Positions 6,327-14,086 of a stretch of DNA of 29,778 nucleotides are shown here, piece after piece. Source of the DNA: Phascolarctobacterium sp. (lineage in GTDB: Bacteria > Bacillota > Negativicutes > Acidaminococcales > Acidaminococcaceae); the NCBI GenBank assembly GCA_016302525.1, contig JAEDNJ010000001.1, forward strand, positions 1 through 29,778. Reading direction: 5' to 3'. The notes under the pieces were generated by a model, which worked only from the letters and a program-made list of their open reading frames with translations, searched no databases and was not told the origin of the DNA. The translations under genes and the position numbers were made by a program. Numbering within the stretch: the first letter of the stretch is position 1; every line of letters starts with the position of its first letter.

Positions 6327-7715
6327 ATGAAAAAAATAATTTTGCTGATAATTAGCTGCATATTTTTGTGCCTTGCTACCATAGCAGAGGCTGCTCCTAT
6401 AGAGGGACTGCGCTCAAGCATTACTCCCTCTAAGATTCGTCTGGTTTTAGATAGTAAGGCGGCTATCAAGTATAAGCTTACGCAGGGCGATAAGCTCATC
6501 ACTGTGGACTTGCCGCAGAGCTCAGCTAAGCTGCTGAAGCCGGTGCTCAAGGATCCGCTTATAGAGAGCGTAGTCCTAAAGTCGACAGGCAAAAACAGTA
6601 GCAGGCTACAAATTGGGTTGACGAAGAAGGCTCGCTGCTATCTCTTTACGCTGGCAAAGCCTAACCGTTTGGTAGTTGACATTTACAAAATAGAAAAAAA
6701 AGAGCAAAAGCAAAGGGTGAAGGCAGGGGTAGAATATCGCTTGCTGCAGGACGAGCTTGCTGGTCGTCCGCTGCGGGCTCATGTGGTGAGCGTAGCGCCT
6801 AACGCCTGCTATGAGCTGCGTCCCTTCTTTGCTGGAGGCAAATATAATAGTCGTGGTAGTCTGCAAAAAAGAGCCTCTGAGCTGAAGCTGCCCGTAGCAA
6901 TTAACGCTTCCTATTTTGATTTTGAGGTAGAGGGCTGGGTAATAGGCGTAACCAGGGACAGGGGCAAGCTTTGGACGATGGATACTACGCCTCGCAGTGC
7001 CCTTATTATAAAGAAGGGCAAGCCTGCTATTGTCAAGGATGTTGCCTATAATGCTTATTTAGAGCTGAAAAATGGCCAGCGTGTACCCGTCAAGGGCATG
7101 AATCGGGGCAGAATTGCAGAGGACTGCGTGCTCTACAACGACAGCTTTGGTCCGAGCACGCGGACGAATCGCTGGGGACGAGAAATCAAGCTCAAGGACG
7201 GCCTTGTAACAGCCCTTTCTACGCTGGGAGACATGAAGCTGGAGCCGGGCGAGGTAGTGCTTTCAGGACACGGCGCTATGGCACAGCTGTTAATGAATGT
7301 GCGCGTGGACCAAAGGCTCAGGCTTGTAGAAAGCCTGAGTAACGAGGAGGCGGCCGAGGCAGAAACTGTGCTGAGCGCAGGACCCTTGCTCTTAGAAAAG
7401 GGAAAAGTTAATGTGCGTATTGCCGAGGAGCAGATTGCCAGGGATATAGCCGTAGGCAGAGCCCCCAGAACAGCTGTAGGCATAAAAGAGGACGGGACAA
7501 TTTTGCTCGTAGTGGTGGATGGTCGCAGCTCTCAATCTAGCGGTCTTACCCTAGAAGAGCTGGCTAATTTCCTGCTTAAGCTAGGTGCTAGAGATGCGCT
7601 TAACCTTGACGGTGGCGGCTCCAGCGAAATGGTCATCAATGGCAGGATTATGAACCAGCCCTCAAATGGCAAGGAACGCTTGGTTAGTGTCTGCCTAGGT
7701 CTCTTTCCTAAATAG
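6327..7715 (+). CDS. Exported phosphodiester glycosidase-domain protein (NAGPA family) with AMIN-like N-terminus
   Basis: A 462-aa protein. Residues 1-22 are a signal peptide (MKKIILL then a hydrophobic core ending A-E-A). Residues about 27-121 form a beta-rich AMIN-like domain (I-R-L-V-L-D-S, later N-R-L-V-V-D-I-Y), which in this family binds envelope polymers. From about 136 to the end is the phosphodiester glycosidase (NAGPA/DUF2233) domain: N-A-S-Y-F-D (193-198), G-R-A-P-R-T-A-V-G-I, V-V-V-D-G-R, and N-L-D-G-G-G-S-S (426-433). Such domains cleave sugar-phosphodiester links; the natural substrate here is unknown. ATGs at 6318, 6324 and 6327 and a TTG at 6315 are in frame and none has a visible Shine-Dalgarno; I chose 6327 for its standard signal peptide. 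A periplasmic role in wall or envelope remodelling is inferred. Confidence 0.85.
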   Translation: MKKIILLIISCIFLCLATIAEAAPIEGLRSSITPSKIRLVLDSKAAIKYKLTQGDKLITVDLPQSSAKLLKPVLKDPLIESVVLKSTGKNSSRLQIGLTKKARCYLFTLAKPNRLVVDIYKIEKKEQKQRVKAGVEYRLLQDELAGRPLRAHVVSVAPNACYELRPFFAGGKYNSRGSLQKRASELKLPVAINASYFDFEVEGWVIGVTRDRGKLWTMDTTPRSALIIKKGKPAIVKDVAYNAYLELKNGQRVPVKGMNRGRIAEDCVLYNDSFGPSTRTNRWGREIKLKDGLVTALSTLGDMKLEPGEVVLSGHGAMAQLLMNVRVDQRLRLVESLSNEEAAEAETVLSAGPLLLEKGKVNVRIAEEQIARDIAVGRAPRTAVGIKEDGTILLVVVDGRSSQSSGLTLEELANFLLKLGARDALNLDGGGSSEMVINGRIMNQPSNGKERLVSVCLGLFPK

Positions 7716-7741
7716 AAGGGCTGCCACTTAAAGCAGCTAGC

Positions 7742-7770
7742 TTGCAAAAACGCTTCTTTAGATGTATAAT
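7742..7770 (+). promoter_or_regulatory. Sigma-A promoter for the S55 peptidase-like gene
   Basis: TTGCAA (7742-7747), a 17-base spacer and a perfect TATAAT (7765-7770). Transcription should start near 7777, giving a leader of about 74 bases that contains the hairpin at 7811-7840. Confidence 0.8.
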
Positions 7771-7810
7771 TACAATGTATGCGTATGTGCAAAAACAAAT
7801 TTTGTTCTCG

Positions 7811-7840
7811 AAAACCGGCGTATACGTCGGTTTTTCTTTT
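7811..7840 (+). terminator. Terminator-like hairpin inside the S55 gene leader (attenuator candidate)
   Basis: ACCGGCG (7814-7820) pairs with CGTCGGT (7825-7831, one G-T wobble) around a TATA loop, followed by a T-rich run to 7840. The ribosome site AGGAG begins at 7841 and the gene at 7851. It lies downstream of the promoter at 7742-7770, so it could terminate or attenuate that transcript as well as end the upstream one. Confidence 0.75.
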
Positions 7841-7850
7841 AGGAGTATGA

Positions 7851-9512
7851 ATGAAGCTAAGAATTTTTTTGGTAACAGCTCTGCTGTGCCTGCAAACAGC
7901 CCTCGCTGCGGCAACTAATATTCCCCTGCTGCCAGTAAAGGATTTACAGGCGGGGATGAAGGGCATTGGCAAAACTGTTATCAGTGGCGATACAATAGAA
8001 GAATTTGATGTGGAAATAATTGGTGTCAGTGGCAAGGAAAGCTCTGGCTACAGTATTTTAGTTCGCCTGAGCGGTCCACTTATTGAAAAGACGGGGGGCG
8101 TTGCTCAGGGCATGAGCGGCAGTCCCGTGTATATAGACGGGCGCATGGTAGGTGCTGTGGCCTATGGCAAAGCCTTCAACGATCCGCATTATTGTTTTTT
8201 GACGCCTATTGGCAGTATGCTGAAAATGCTGGATACGCCGCAGGGGCAGCAGGTGGATTGGCTGCCAAAGGGGACAGCTCTGGCTGCTGGTGGTTTTACG
8301 GAGCTGGGCGTAGCTTGCCTTAAGGAAGAGCTCAAAACCCAAGGGCTGGAGGTAACTCTAGGCGCAAGTGGTGGAAGAGAAAGCACGAAGCCCCTGGAGC
8401 CGGGCAGCTCTGTTGGTGCAGCTCTGATGACGGGAGATTTAACGCTGGGCGCACTGGGCACAGTGACCTGGACGGATGCTGAAGGCAGGGTGCTAGCCTT
8501 TGGCCATCCCTTTATGAGCAGGGGCGAAAGCAACTTTTTTATGAATAGAGTGTGGGTATTAGGGGTGATTCCCAATATGTCCAGCTCCTATAAGGTGGGC
8601 AATATTGGCAGCTCCATAGGCAGGTTTGAGCAGGACCGCTCTAGTGGCATTGCAGGCCGGTTGGGTTCTGGTCCGAATTCTGTACCCCTCGTGATTAATG
8701 TCAGCGACACTTCTCGCGGCATAAACCACAGCTCCAGTATGCGGCTTATTGATGACGAAAAGCTGTTGCCGGCCATTGTTAATGCTGCTACGATTAGCTG
8801 TGTCAATCGCACAGCAGACCGAGCTTTGAGCGGCACTGTAAAGCTACACTTTAAGGCCACTCTTGCAGATAAGGAAAAAAAATACCTGGAGCTAGACCGC
8901 GAAAATATGTACTATGGCACAGAAAATCTGGAAAAGGTGCTGGTGCAGGAGCTGGGCGAGTCGCTAAAGGTTTTGATGAATAATAAGTTTGAAAAGCTGA
9001 ATGTCTACGGCATTAAAGTAGATGCAGAGATTACCGAGGCCGTACAGGTGGCCGAGGTGGTGAAGCTGAGCGCTAAGGAGAGAAAGGTCAAGGCTGGCGA
9101 GAAGCTGGCTTTAAGCGTGACCTTGAAGCCCTTTAGAGGCAAGGAATTCACTAAGGAAATAGAGTACACTGTGCCCAAAACAGCCTCTGGCAAGCTGGTG
9201 CTCAATGTGCGCGGCGGCAGCAGTGTGGCCTGGGTGATGAATCTGCTGCGCAAGCAGGGCAACGAGAACAATGCCGAAGCCCCCAAGGAGCAAAAGCAAA
9301 AGTCTATTAAGGATTTTATCAACGAGGTTAATACAGCGGACAAAAATAATTCCCTGATTATTGATATTGCCAGCGGTGTCAAGGGCGCTGCTCAGCCTGC
9401 TGGTGAGGCTGGTCTCGCAGAGCTCTTAAAGGGCAGCCCCTATAAGAAGGTTATTCCCTTAGATTTCATCGTTGACGGCGAAAAAGAGCTGGTTTTAACT
9501 GTGGAGAAATAG
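7851..9512 (+). CDS. Exported SpoIVB-type (peptidase S55) domain protein
   Basis: A 553-aa protein with a signal peptide (residues 1-20, ending A-L-A-A). The S55 region has E-E-F-D-V-E-I-I-G-V (50-59), the nucleophile motif G-M-S-G-S-P-V (87-93) followed by G-A-V-A-Y-G, then P-L-E-P-G-S-S-V-G (181-189), G-T-V-T (203-206) and F-G-H-P-F (217-221, H219 a candidate catalytic His). In SpoIVB the G-T-x-T and G-H motifs precede the serine motif; here they follow it. The rest (about 250-553) is beta-rich and unrecognised, with a charged linker near 465-485. Similar large S55 proteins occur in non-sporulating diderms. Protease activity is unproven; a periplasmic location is inferred. AGGAG (7841-7845) supports the start. 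Confidence 0.85.
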   Translation: MKLRIFLVTALLCLQTALAAATNIPLLPVKDLQAGMKGIGKTVISGDTIEEFDVEIIGVSGKESSGYSILVRLSGPLIEKTGGVAQGMSGSPVYIDGRMVGAVAYGKAFNDPHYCFLTPIGSMLKMLDTPQGQQVDWLPKGTALAAGGFTELGVACLKEELKTQGLEVTLGASGGRESTKPLEPGSSVGAALMTGDLTLGALGTVTWTDAEGRVLAFGHPFMSRGESNFFMNRVWVLGVIPNMSSSYKVGNIGSSIGRFEQDRSSGIAGRLGSGPNSVPLVINVSDTSRGINHSSSMRLIDDEKLLPAIVNAATISCVNRTADRALSGTVKLHFKATLADKEKKYLELDRENMYYGTENLEKVLVQELGESLKVLMNNKFEKLNVYGIKVDAEITEAVQVAEVVKLSAKERKVKAGEKLALSVTLKPFRGKEFTKEIEYTVPKTASGKLVLNVRGGSSVAWVMNLLRKQGNENNAEAPKEQKQKSIKDFINEVNTADKNNSLIIDIASGVKGAAQPAGEAGLAELLKGSPYKKVIPLDFIVDGEKELVLTVEK

Positions 9513-9584
9513 CTCTTGTCAAGAAAAAAACATATTCCTCTGCTAGAATCAGAATAGGATAGTATTAGTAAGGTGTGATGCATA

Positions 9585-10355
9585 ATGCTAAATGAATTTT
9601 TTGCCAGTGTTGGAAAAAGAATACTTGAATTTTGCGCAGCTGCCGGGCGGATGACCAACCTTACTGTGGATACGATTAAGCATTTGCCGGAGGCTAATCC
9701 TAAGGAGGTTTTGCGGCAGATGGCACTTTTGGGAGCAGATTCCCTGCCCATTGTCCTGATGACAATTCTCTGTACGGGCATGGTTATTTCGGTACAGACG
9801 GCGAAGGAGTTTGTACGCTTTGGTGCGGCTTCCTCTGTTGGCGGCATTGTCGCCATTGCTATGGGCAGAGAGCTGGTACCGGTTTTGTCCAGCGTAGTTG
9901 TAGCAGGACGCATTGGTGCTGCCATTGCTGCGGAAATTGGCACAATGAAGGTTACAGAGCAGATTGATGCCCTGCGCGTTATGGCGGCCAACCCTGTGAG
10001 CTATCTTGTAGTGCCTCGCTTTATTGCGATTGTGCTCATGATGCCGCTTTTGGTTATTTTCTCTAATGTGGTGGGCAATATTGGCGGTTGGGTGGTGGCC
10101 CATTATTACGCTGGTGTCAGCAGCTTTTCCTATACTAATTCTATTAAGGTGCTGGCAGAAATGTACGATATTGTCGGCGGCATGATTAAAAGCTCCTTCT
10201 TTGGAGCGATTATTGCCATTGTCGGCTGCTATAAGGGTCTCAATGCACCCAATGGGGCCGAGGGTGTAGGTCTGGCGACAACGGCCTCTGTAGTGCTGTC
10301 GATTATTTTAATCTTTATCACAAATTACTTTTTATCTATAGTCTTATATGTCTAG
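9585..10355 (+). CDS. mlaE: MlaE-family ABC transporter permease (phospholipid transport)
   Basis: A 256-aa inner-membrane protein with about five membrane segments and the signature of the MlaE/YrbE family: the cytoplasmic helix G-R-E-L-V-P-V-L-S-S-V-V-V-A-G-R-I-G-A-A-I-A-A-E-I-G in two parts (about residues 93-118) and M-K-V-T-E-Q-I-D-A-L. It pairs with the ATPase MlaF and the MCE protein MlaD in moving phospholipids between the inner and outer membranes. The ribosome site is weak (AAGGTG near 9570-9575). It is 72 bp after the S55 gene with no clear terminator or promoter between, so it may be read from the 7742 promoter. MlaE, MlaF and MlaD follow without gaps. Confidence 0.95.
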   Translation: MLNEFFASVGKRILEFCAAAGRMTNLTVDTIKHLPEANPKEVLRQMALLGADSLPIVLMTILCTGMVISVQTAKEFVRFGAASSVGGIVAIAMGRELVPVLSSVVVAGRIGAAIAAEIGTMKVTEQIDALRVMAANPVSYLVVPRFIAIVLMMPLLVIFSNVVGNIGGWVVAHYYAGVSSFSYTNSIKVLAEMYDIVGGMIKSSFFGAIIAIVGCYKGLNAPNGAEGVGLATTASVVLSIILIFITNYFLSIVLYV

Positions 10356-10367
10356 GAGGCTCAGCTG

Positions 10368-11129
10368 ATGCGAGAAAGCTTGATTAAGATTCGCCAGCTC
10401 AAGGTAGCCTTTGGCGAAAAAAAGATTCTGGATAATTTTGAGTTAGATGTTTATAAGGGCGAGACCCTGGCGGTCATTGGTCCCTCAGGCGCTGGTAAGA
10501 GTACAATTATTAAGCTGTTGACAGGCCTGTTAAAGCCAAATGCTGGCACTATTGAGATTATGGGCTCCGAGGTGCAGGACTATTCTGAGGAACAGTGGGA
10601 TGAGGTTCGCAAGCAGATGGGCGTTGTGTTCCAGTATTCCGCTCTCTTTGATTTTCTCTCTGTGGGCGAAAATGTGGCCTTTGGTTTAAGAAGGCATTTT
10701 CAGCTTTCTGAGGAAGCCATTCAGGCGCGGGTTAAGGAGCTGCTGGGGCTAGTGGGTATGCCGGATGTGGCGCAGATGCAGCCCGCAGAGCTTTCGGGCG
10801 GTATGAAAAAGCGGGTAGGCTTGGCGAGGGCGCTGGCCATGCAGCCGAAGGTGGTTTTTTACGACGAGCCGACCTCTGGTCTTGACCCTGTTATGACGAT
10901 GAATATTAGCCGCCTGATTCGCAAAACGCAGGAGCAGGTGGGTGTTACTTCTATCCTAGTAACCCATGATATGGAATCTGCCTATGTGGCTGCCGATAGA
11001 ATTGCCATGCTCTATCAGGGCAAGCTGGCGGCTATAGGTACAGTGGAAGAAATAAAGCACAGTAATAATCCCGTAGTAAGAGCCTTTGTAGAGGGCATAG
11101 AGTATAAGGAGGAAAGAAATGAGCAGTAA
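10368..11129 (+). CDS. mlaF: MlaF-family ABC transporter ATP-binding protein
   Basis: A 253-aa cytoplasmic ATPase that powers the Mla phospholipid transporter. All ABC motifs are intact: Walker A G-P-S-G-A-G-K-S-T (residues 38-46), Q-loop Q89, signature L-S-G-G-M-K-K-R (142-149), Walker B V-V-F-Y-D-E-P (162-168), and switch H200. The L-S-G-G-M form and V-F-Q-Y-S-A-L-F-D are typical of MlaF rather than import ATPases. An AGGAGG ribosome site overlaps the mlaE stop codon and lies nine bases before the ATG, so translation is coupled. Its end overlaps mlaD. Confidence 0.96.
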   Translation: MRESLIKIRQLKVAFGEKKILDNFELDVYKGETLAVIGPSGAGKSTIIKLLTGLLKPNAGTIEIMGSEVQDYSEEQWDEVRKQMGVVFQYSALFDFLSVGENVAFGLRRHFQLSEEAIQARVKELLGLVGMPDVAQMQPAELSGGMKKRVGLARALAMQPKVVFYDEPTSGLDPVMTMNISRLIRKTQEQVGVTSILVTHDMESAYVAADRIAMLYQGKLAAIGTVEEIKHSNNPVVRAFVEGIEYKEERNEQ

Positions 11130-12366
11130 TGAGGTTAAGGTTGGTGCGGTAACTTTAGGTGGCGCCGCTCTTTTAGCTGGCATGATTTCCTTCATGGGAG
11201 CATTTTCCTTTGGCAGCAGCGGCTATAAGCTGCATATTGAGTATCCGCAGGTTAGCGGTCTTTTGCAGGGCAATGTGGTGCGCTATGCTGGTGTGCAGGT
11301 GGGCACGGTTAAGAAAATTAATATTGCTCCCGATAAGATTATCGTGGAAGCAGAGATTGACGAGAATATCAAGATTCCTAAGGGCGCAAGCTTTTCTATT
11401 GCGGCCGATGGTATGATGAGCGAAAAGTTTGTCAGCATTGCTCCCCCTGCTAAGCTGGGGCAGGGCTATATAGCTGCTAATAGCACTGTCAGCGGTACGC
11501 CCGGCGGTGGCATGGATGAGTTCTTTAATTCCTCTGGCGAGCTGATGGGCAAGCTAGAAAAGATTGCCGAAAGCTTTGAGCTGATTTTTGGCGATAAGGA
11601 TGTACAGCTTGCTATGCGTGAGGGCATTAAAAACTTGGGCGAGATTTCCAAGAATATGAATACCTTCACCAAGGTTATGGCCGATACGGCCCAGGCGAGC
11701 CAAAAGGATATTGCTACTATCGTGCATCAGATGAGCCTTTTGTCGCAGCACATGGAAAGCATTATGGCCGGCGTAGATGCTAATGGGGCTACGGGGCGTA
11801 ATGTGGCGGCCATAGCGGAAAATATGGCGGCAACCAGCAAGCGGATGGAAAACATTGTTGCTGCTTTGGAGGCTGTAGCTAAGGATAAGGAAACAGCCGA
11901 GGCCCTAAAGGGAACGATTATCAATCTTAAGCAAACTACGGCTCATGCCAATAAAATTCTGGGTGCTGTGGCGAAGGCCGAAATCACCGCAGATGCCGGC
12001 ACTGCTGCCAAGGGCGGCGACTGGCGCAGCAATATGGGTGTGACTCTTAAGCCGACAGACACCAGCTATGTCTATATGGGTGGCTACGATATTGGTGATA
12101 AGAATAAATTTGATTTTATCTATGGGCAAAAGTTTGGACAAGCTGGTGCTAGCCTGGGCTCCATGCAGGGCGATTTTGGTGTAGGCTTGAGCTATGATTT
12201 TGGCAAGCGCTTTAGCCTTTATTCGCAGGCCTATGATTTTGATGACCTGAAGGTGCGCTTAGGCGGTGAATATAAGCTGACTAAGACGGTCTCTCTTTAC
12301 GGGGAGAGCATGGACCTGCGCGGTGATAAGCGCGACACCTACATGGGTATGCGCGCCCGCTTCTAG
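11119..12366 (+). CDS. mlaD: MCE-domain protein MlaD with a long helix and C-terminal beta-rich domain
   Basis: A 415-aa protein. Residues about 8-31 are a membrane anchor, 36-128 a single MCE domain (Y-K-L-H-I-E-Y, V-R-Y-A-G-V-Q-V-G-T-V), 132-285 a long, mostly helical stretch, and about 300-415 a beta-rich part of alternating polar/aromatic strands ending in R-A-R-F, a typical outer-membrane barrel ending. E. coli MlaD lacks this last part and needs MlaC and MlaA; neither is seen here. Such fused MlaD proteins are known from Veillonella and other Negativicutes and are thought to bridge the envelope. The start overlaps mlaF by 11 bp, with AAGGAGG at about 11106-11112. The shape suggests a single-protein lipid conduit between membranes. 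Confidence 0.93.
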   Translation: MSSNEVKVGAVTLGGAALLAGMISFMGAFSFGSSGYKLHIEYPQVSGLLQGNVVRYAGVQVGTVKKINIAPDKIIVEAEIDENIKIPKGASFSIAADGMMSEKFVSIAPPAKLGQGYIAANSTVSGTPGGGMDEFFNSSGELMGKLEKIAESFELIFGDKDVQLAMREGIKNLGEISKNMNTFTKVMADTAQASQKDIATIVHQMSLLSQHMESIMAGVDANGATGRNVAAIAENMAATSKRMENIVAALEAVAKDKETAEALKGTIINLKQTTAHANKILGAVAKAEITADAGTAAKGGDWRSNMGVTLKPTDTSYVYMGGYDIGDKNKFDFIYGQKFGQAGASLGSMQGDFGVGLSYDFGKRFSLYSQAYDFDDLKVRLGGEYKLTKTVSLYGESMDLRGDKRDTYMGMRARF

Positions 12367-12404
12367 GACGGAGCTGTGTTAGCGTTTTTCGCGCTAAATA
12401 TTGT

Positions 12405-12433
12405 TTGACTTTTTCTGAAAAGAAATATATAAT
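12405..12433 (+). promoter_or_regulatory. Strong sigma-A promoter of tolC
   Basis: TTGACT (12405-12410), a 17-base spacer and TATAAT (12428-12433). Start of transcription is expected near 12440, directly at the palindrome at 12441-12456. Confidence 0.88.
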
Positions 12434-12440
12434 TTTATTG

Positions 12441-12456
12441 CTGACTGACCAGTCAG
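12441..12456. promoter_or_regulatory. Palindromic operator candidate over the tolC start site
   Basis: CTGACTGACCAGTCAG has 7-bp perfect arms around a 2-bp centre, 7 bp after the -10 box, where a bound repressor would block transcription. The shape and size resemble TetR/AcrR-family operators, which commonly control TolC-type export genes. No regulator gene lies nearby. Confidence 0.65.
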
Positions 12457-12477
12457 TTTTAGAATGGAGGTAACAAG

Positions 12478-13923
12478 ATGTCTAATAATAAATGGAGCAA
12501 ACGCTTTGCCTGGGCTGCTGCTGTAGCAGCTCTCATGGGCTGTCAGGCTGCCTTTGCTGGAGAAACAGTAGAGCTGAGCCTGGCTGATGCCATGGATAGA
12601 GCCTTTAAAACCAACCCTGCTGTTAGCATTGCCAACTATGGTGTGCAATCTTCTAAGGCCAGCTATGACGCTGCGCGTTCTTCCTACGGTATTTCGATTA
12701 GTGGAAAACATAATACTGGCCGCGGCGGTGCGAATAATGAACAAATGGTAATGCGAACAACTAAATATGATTTACCAGGCGGTTTATTTGTTAACGCATA
12801 TGACCCTACTAAGATTGGCTATACCAAGGGTATTGGCAACCAGCATACTAATTCCTTAACCGCTAGTATGCCCTTGTTTTCTGGCGGTGAGCTAGAGGGC
12901 ACCAATAAAAAGGCTAAGGCAGGTTATAAGTACGCTCTGGCAGGCCAACAAAAAGCTTTTAATCAGCTGCGTGCTGATGTAACCAACGGTTATTTTACAC
13001 TTTTGCAGGCAGAAAATGCCAAAATGTTAAGCCAGGAATCTGTGGACCGCATGACAGACCATCTGAAGAATGTACAGGCTCAATATGATGTGGGCGTAGT
13101 CGCTAAGGTTGACCTGCTCCGTTCTCAGGTTGAGCTGGCTAATGCCAAGCAAACCTATGTAAAGGCTGCTAATGCTCGTGATTTGGCAGAGGCTGCTTTA
13201 AATAGAATCGTAGGCTTGCCGATGGCAACCAGTCTGAAGCTGGATAATATCATGGTTTATAAGCCTTATGAAGAAAGTCTGGAAAACTGCCTGCTCTATG
13301 CCGAGGACCATCGTCCGGAGCTGGCACAGGCTAAATATAATGTCGATGCGCAAAAGGGTGCTCTGCAGGTTGCCCGTTCGGGTCATATGCCCAAGGTAGG
13401 CCTGGAGGCAAGCCAAAGCTTCTATGATGCTAACAAGAGCTGGCACGGCAGCGGCGAAAAGAATAACTGGGCTGTGGGCGTAGGCGTAACTATGAACATT
13501 TTTGACTCTGGTGTTACCCTGTCCAAGATTCACGGTGCTGAGGCAGATTTACACAGCGCTGAGGAAACCTATCGCGATACCAAGGATGCAGTTGCTCTGG
13601 ATGTGCGCAACAATTATCTGAGCCTGCGCGAAGCAGAAAAACGCATTGAAACCACAGAAACCGCTGTAGAGCAGGCTGAAGAGGATTATCGTATTGCTCA
13701 GCTGCGCTATCAGGCTGGCGTAGGCACCAACACTGATGTTATTGATGCTTCTGTAGCTCTGACCAATGCGAAGAACAATTACCTGCAAGCCCTGTACGAT
13801 TACAATACCTCTAAGACCAATCTGCAAAATGCTATGGGTGAGCCCATGGTTGCTCCTTTTAAGGTTAAGGTTGACCCGGCTAAGGTGATTGAAAAAACTT
13901 TAAAGAACGAGCCTAAGGGTTAA
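12478..13923 (+). CDS. tolC: TolC-family outer-membrane efflux protein
   Basis: A 481-aa outer-membrane channel protein that forms the exit duct for efflux pumps and type I secretion. A signal peptide (residues 1-27, cleaved after A-F-A) is followed by the family start L-S-L-A-D-A-M-D-R-A-F-K-T-N-P. Two related helix-rich halves are visible, with A-Q-Y-D-V-G-V-V-A-K-V-D-L-L (about 201-214) and L-R-Y-Q-A-G-V-G-T-N-T-D-V-I-D (about 409-423) as the matching repeat motifs. A Cys22 preceded by L-M-G could be read as a poor lipobox, but the A-F-A site fits better. GGAGG (12467-12471) supports the ATG. It has its own promoter, operator candidate and terminator. The inner-membrane partners are outside the window. 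Confidence 0.95.
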   Translation: MSNNKWSKRFAWAAAVAALMGCQAAFAGETVELSLADAMDRAFKTNPAVSIANYGVQSSKASYDAARSSYGISISGKHNTGRGGANNEQMVMRTTKYDLPGGLFVNAYDPTKIGYTKGIGNQHTNSLTASMPLFSGGELEGTNKKAKAGYKYALAGQQKAFNQLRADVTNGYFTLLQAENAKMLSQESVDRMTDHLKNVQAQYDVGVVAKVDLLRSQVELANAKQTYVKAANARDLAEAALNRIVGLPMATSLKLDNIMVYKPYEESLENCLLYAEDHRPELAQAKYNVDAQKGALQVARSGHMPKVGLEASQSFYDANKSWHGSGEKNNWAVGVGVTMNIFDSGVTLSKIHGAEADLHSAEETYRDTKDAVALDVRNNYLSLREAEKRIETTETAVEQAEEDYRIAQLRYQAGVGTNTDVIDASVALTNAKNNYLQALYDYNTSKTNLQNAMGEPMVAPFKVKVDPAKVIEKTLKNEPKG

Positions 13924-13942
13924 TTTAAGCTCACAATCCTAT

Positions 13943-13974
13943 ACTACCGTATGGCAGCATACGGTAGTTTTTTT
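13943..13974 (+). terminator. Rho-independent terminator after tolC
   Basis: Perfect 11-bp stem ACTACCGTATG (13943-13953) with CATACGGTAGT (13958-13968), GCAG loop and a run of seven T. It separates tolC from tamB, so tamB needs readthrough or its own promoter between 13975 and 14086; none is convincing there. Confidence 0.95.
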
Positions 13975-14086
13975 GTCTGGAAAAATATTTTTCTTAGGGT
14001 GCTAATTTTGCAGGATGTTTTTGGCTTATGTCGAAGTAATATAAGTCTAAGTGTTTCTTGGTGTTGTCTATGACAGGAGCTGCAAA

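Noticed and set aside
7532-8035. 167-aa minus-strand frame across the NAGPA/S55 gene junction
   Set aside because: It overlaps two well-supported genes and their promoter and terminator, and the product shows no family motifs.
9513-9584. Promoter for mlaE
   Set aside because: TTGTCA (9516-9521) and TAGAAT (9544-9549) are 22 bases apart, too far for a standard promoter.
12478-12570. TolC as a lipoprotein (L-M-G-C at residues 19-22)
   Set aside because: The -2 residue is atypical for a lipobox and a standard A-F-A cleavage site follows five residues later.
13975-14086. Promoter for tamB
   Set aside because: TTGGCT and TAATAT are present but only about 10 bases apart; no pair with proper spacing was found.
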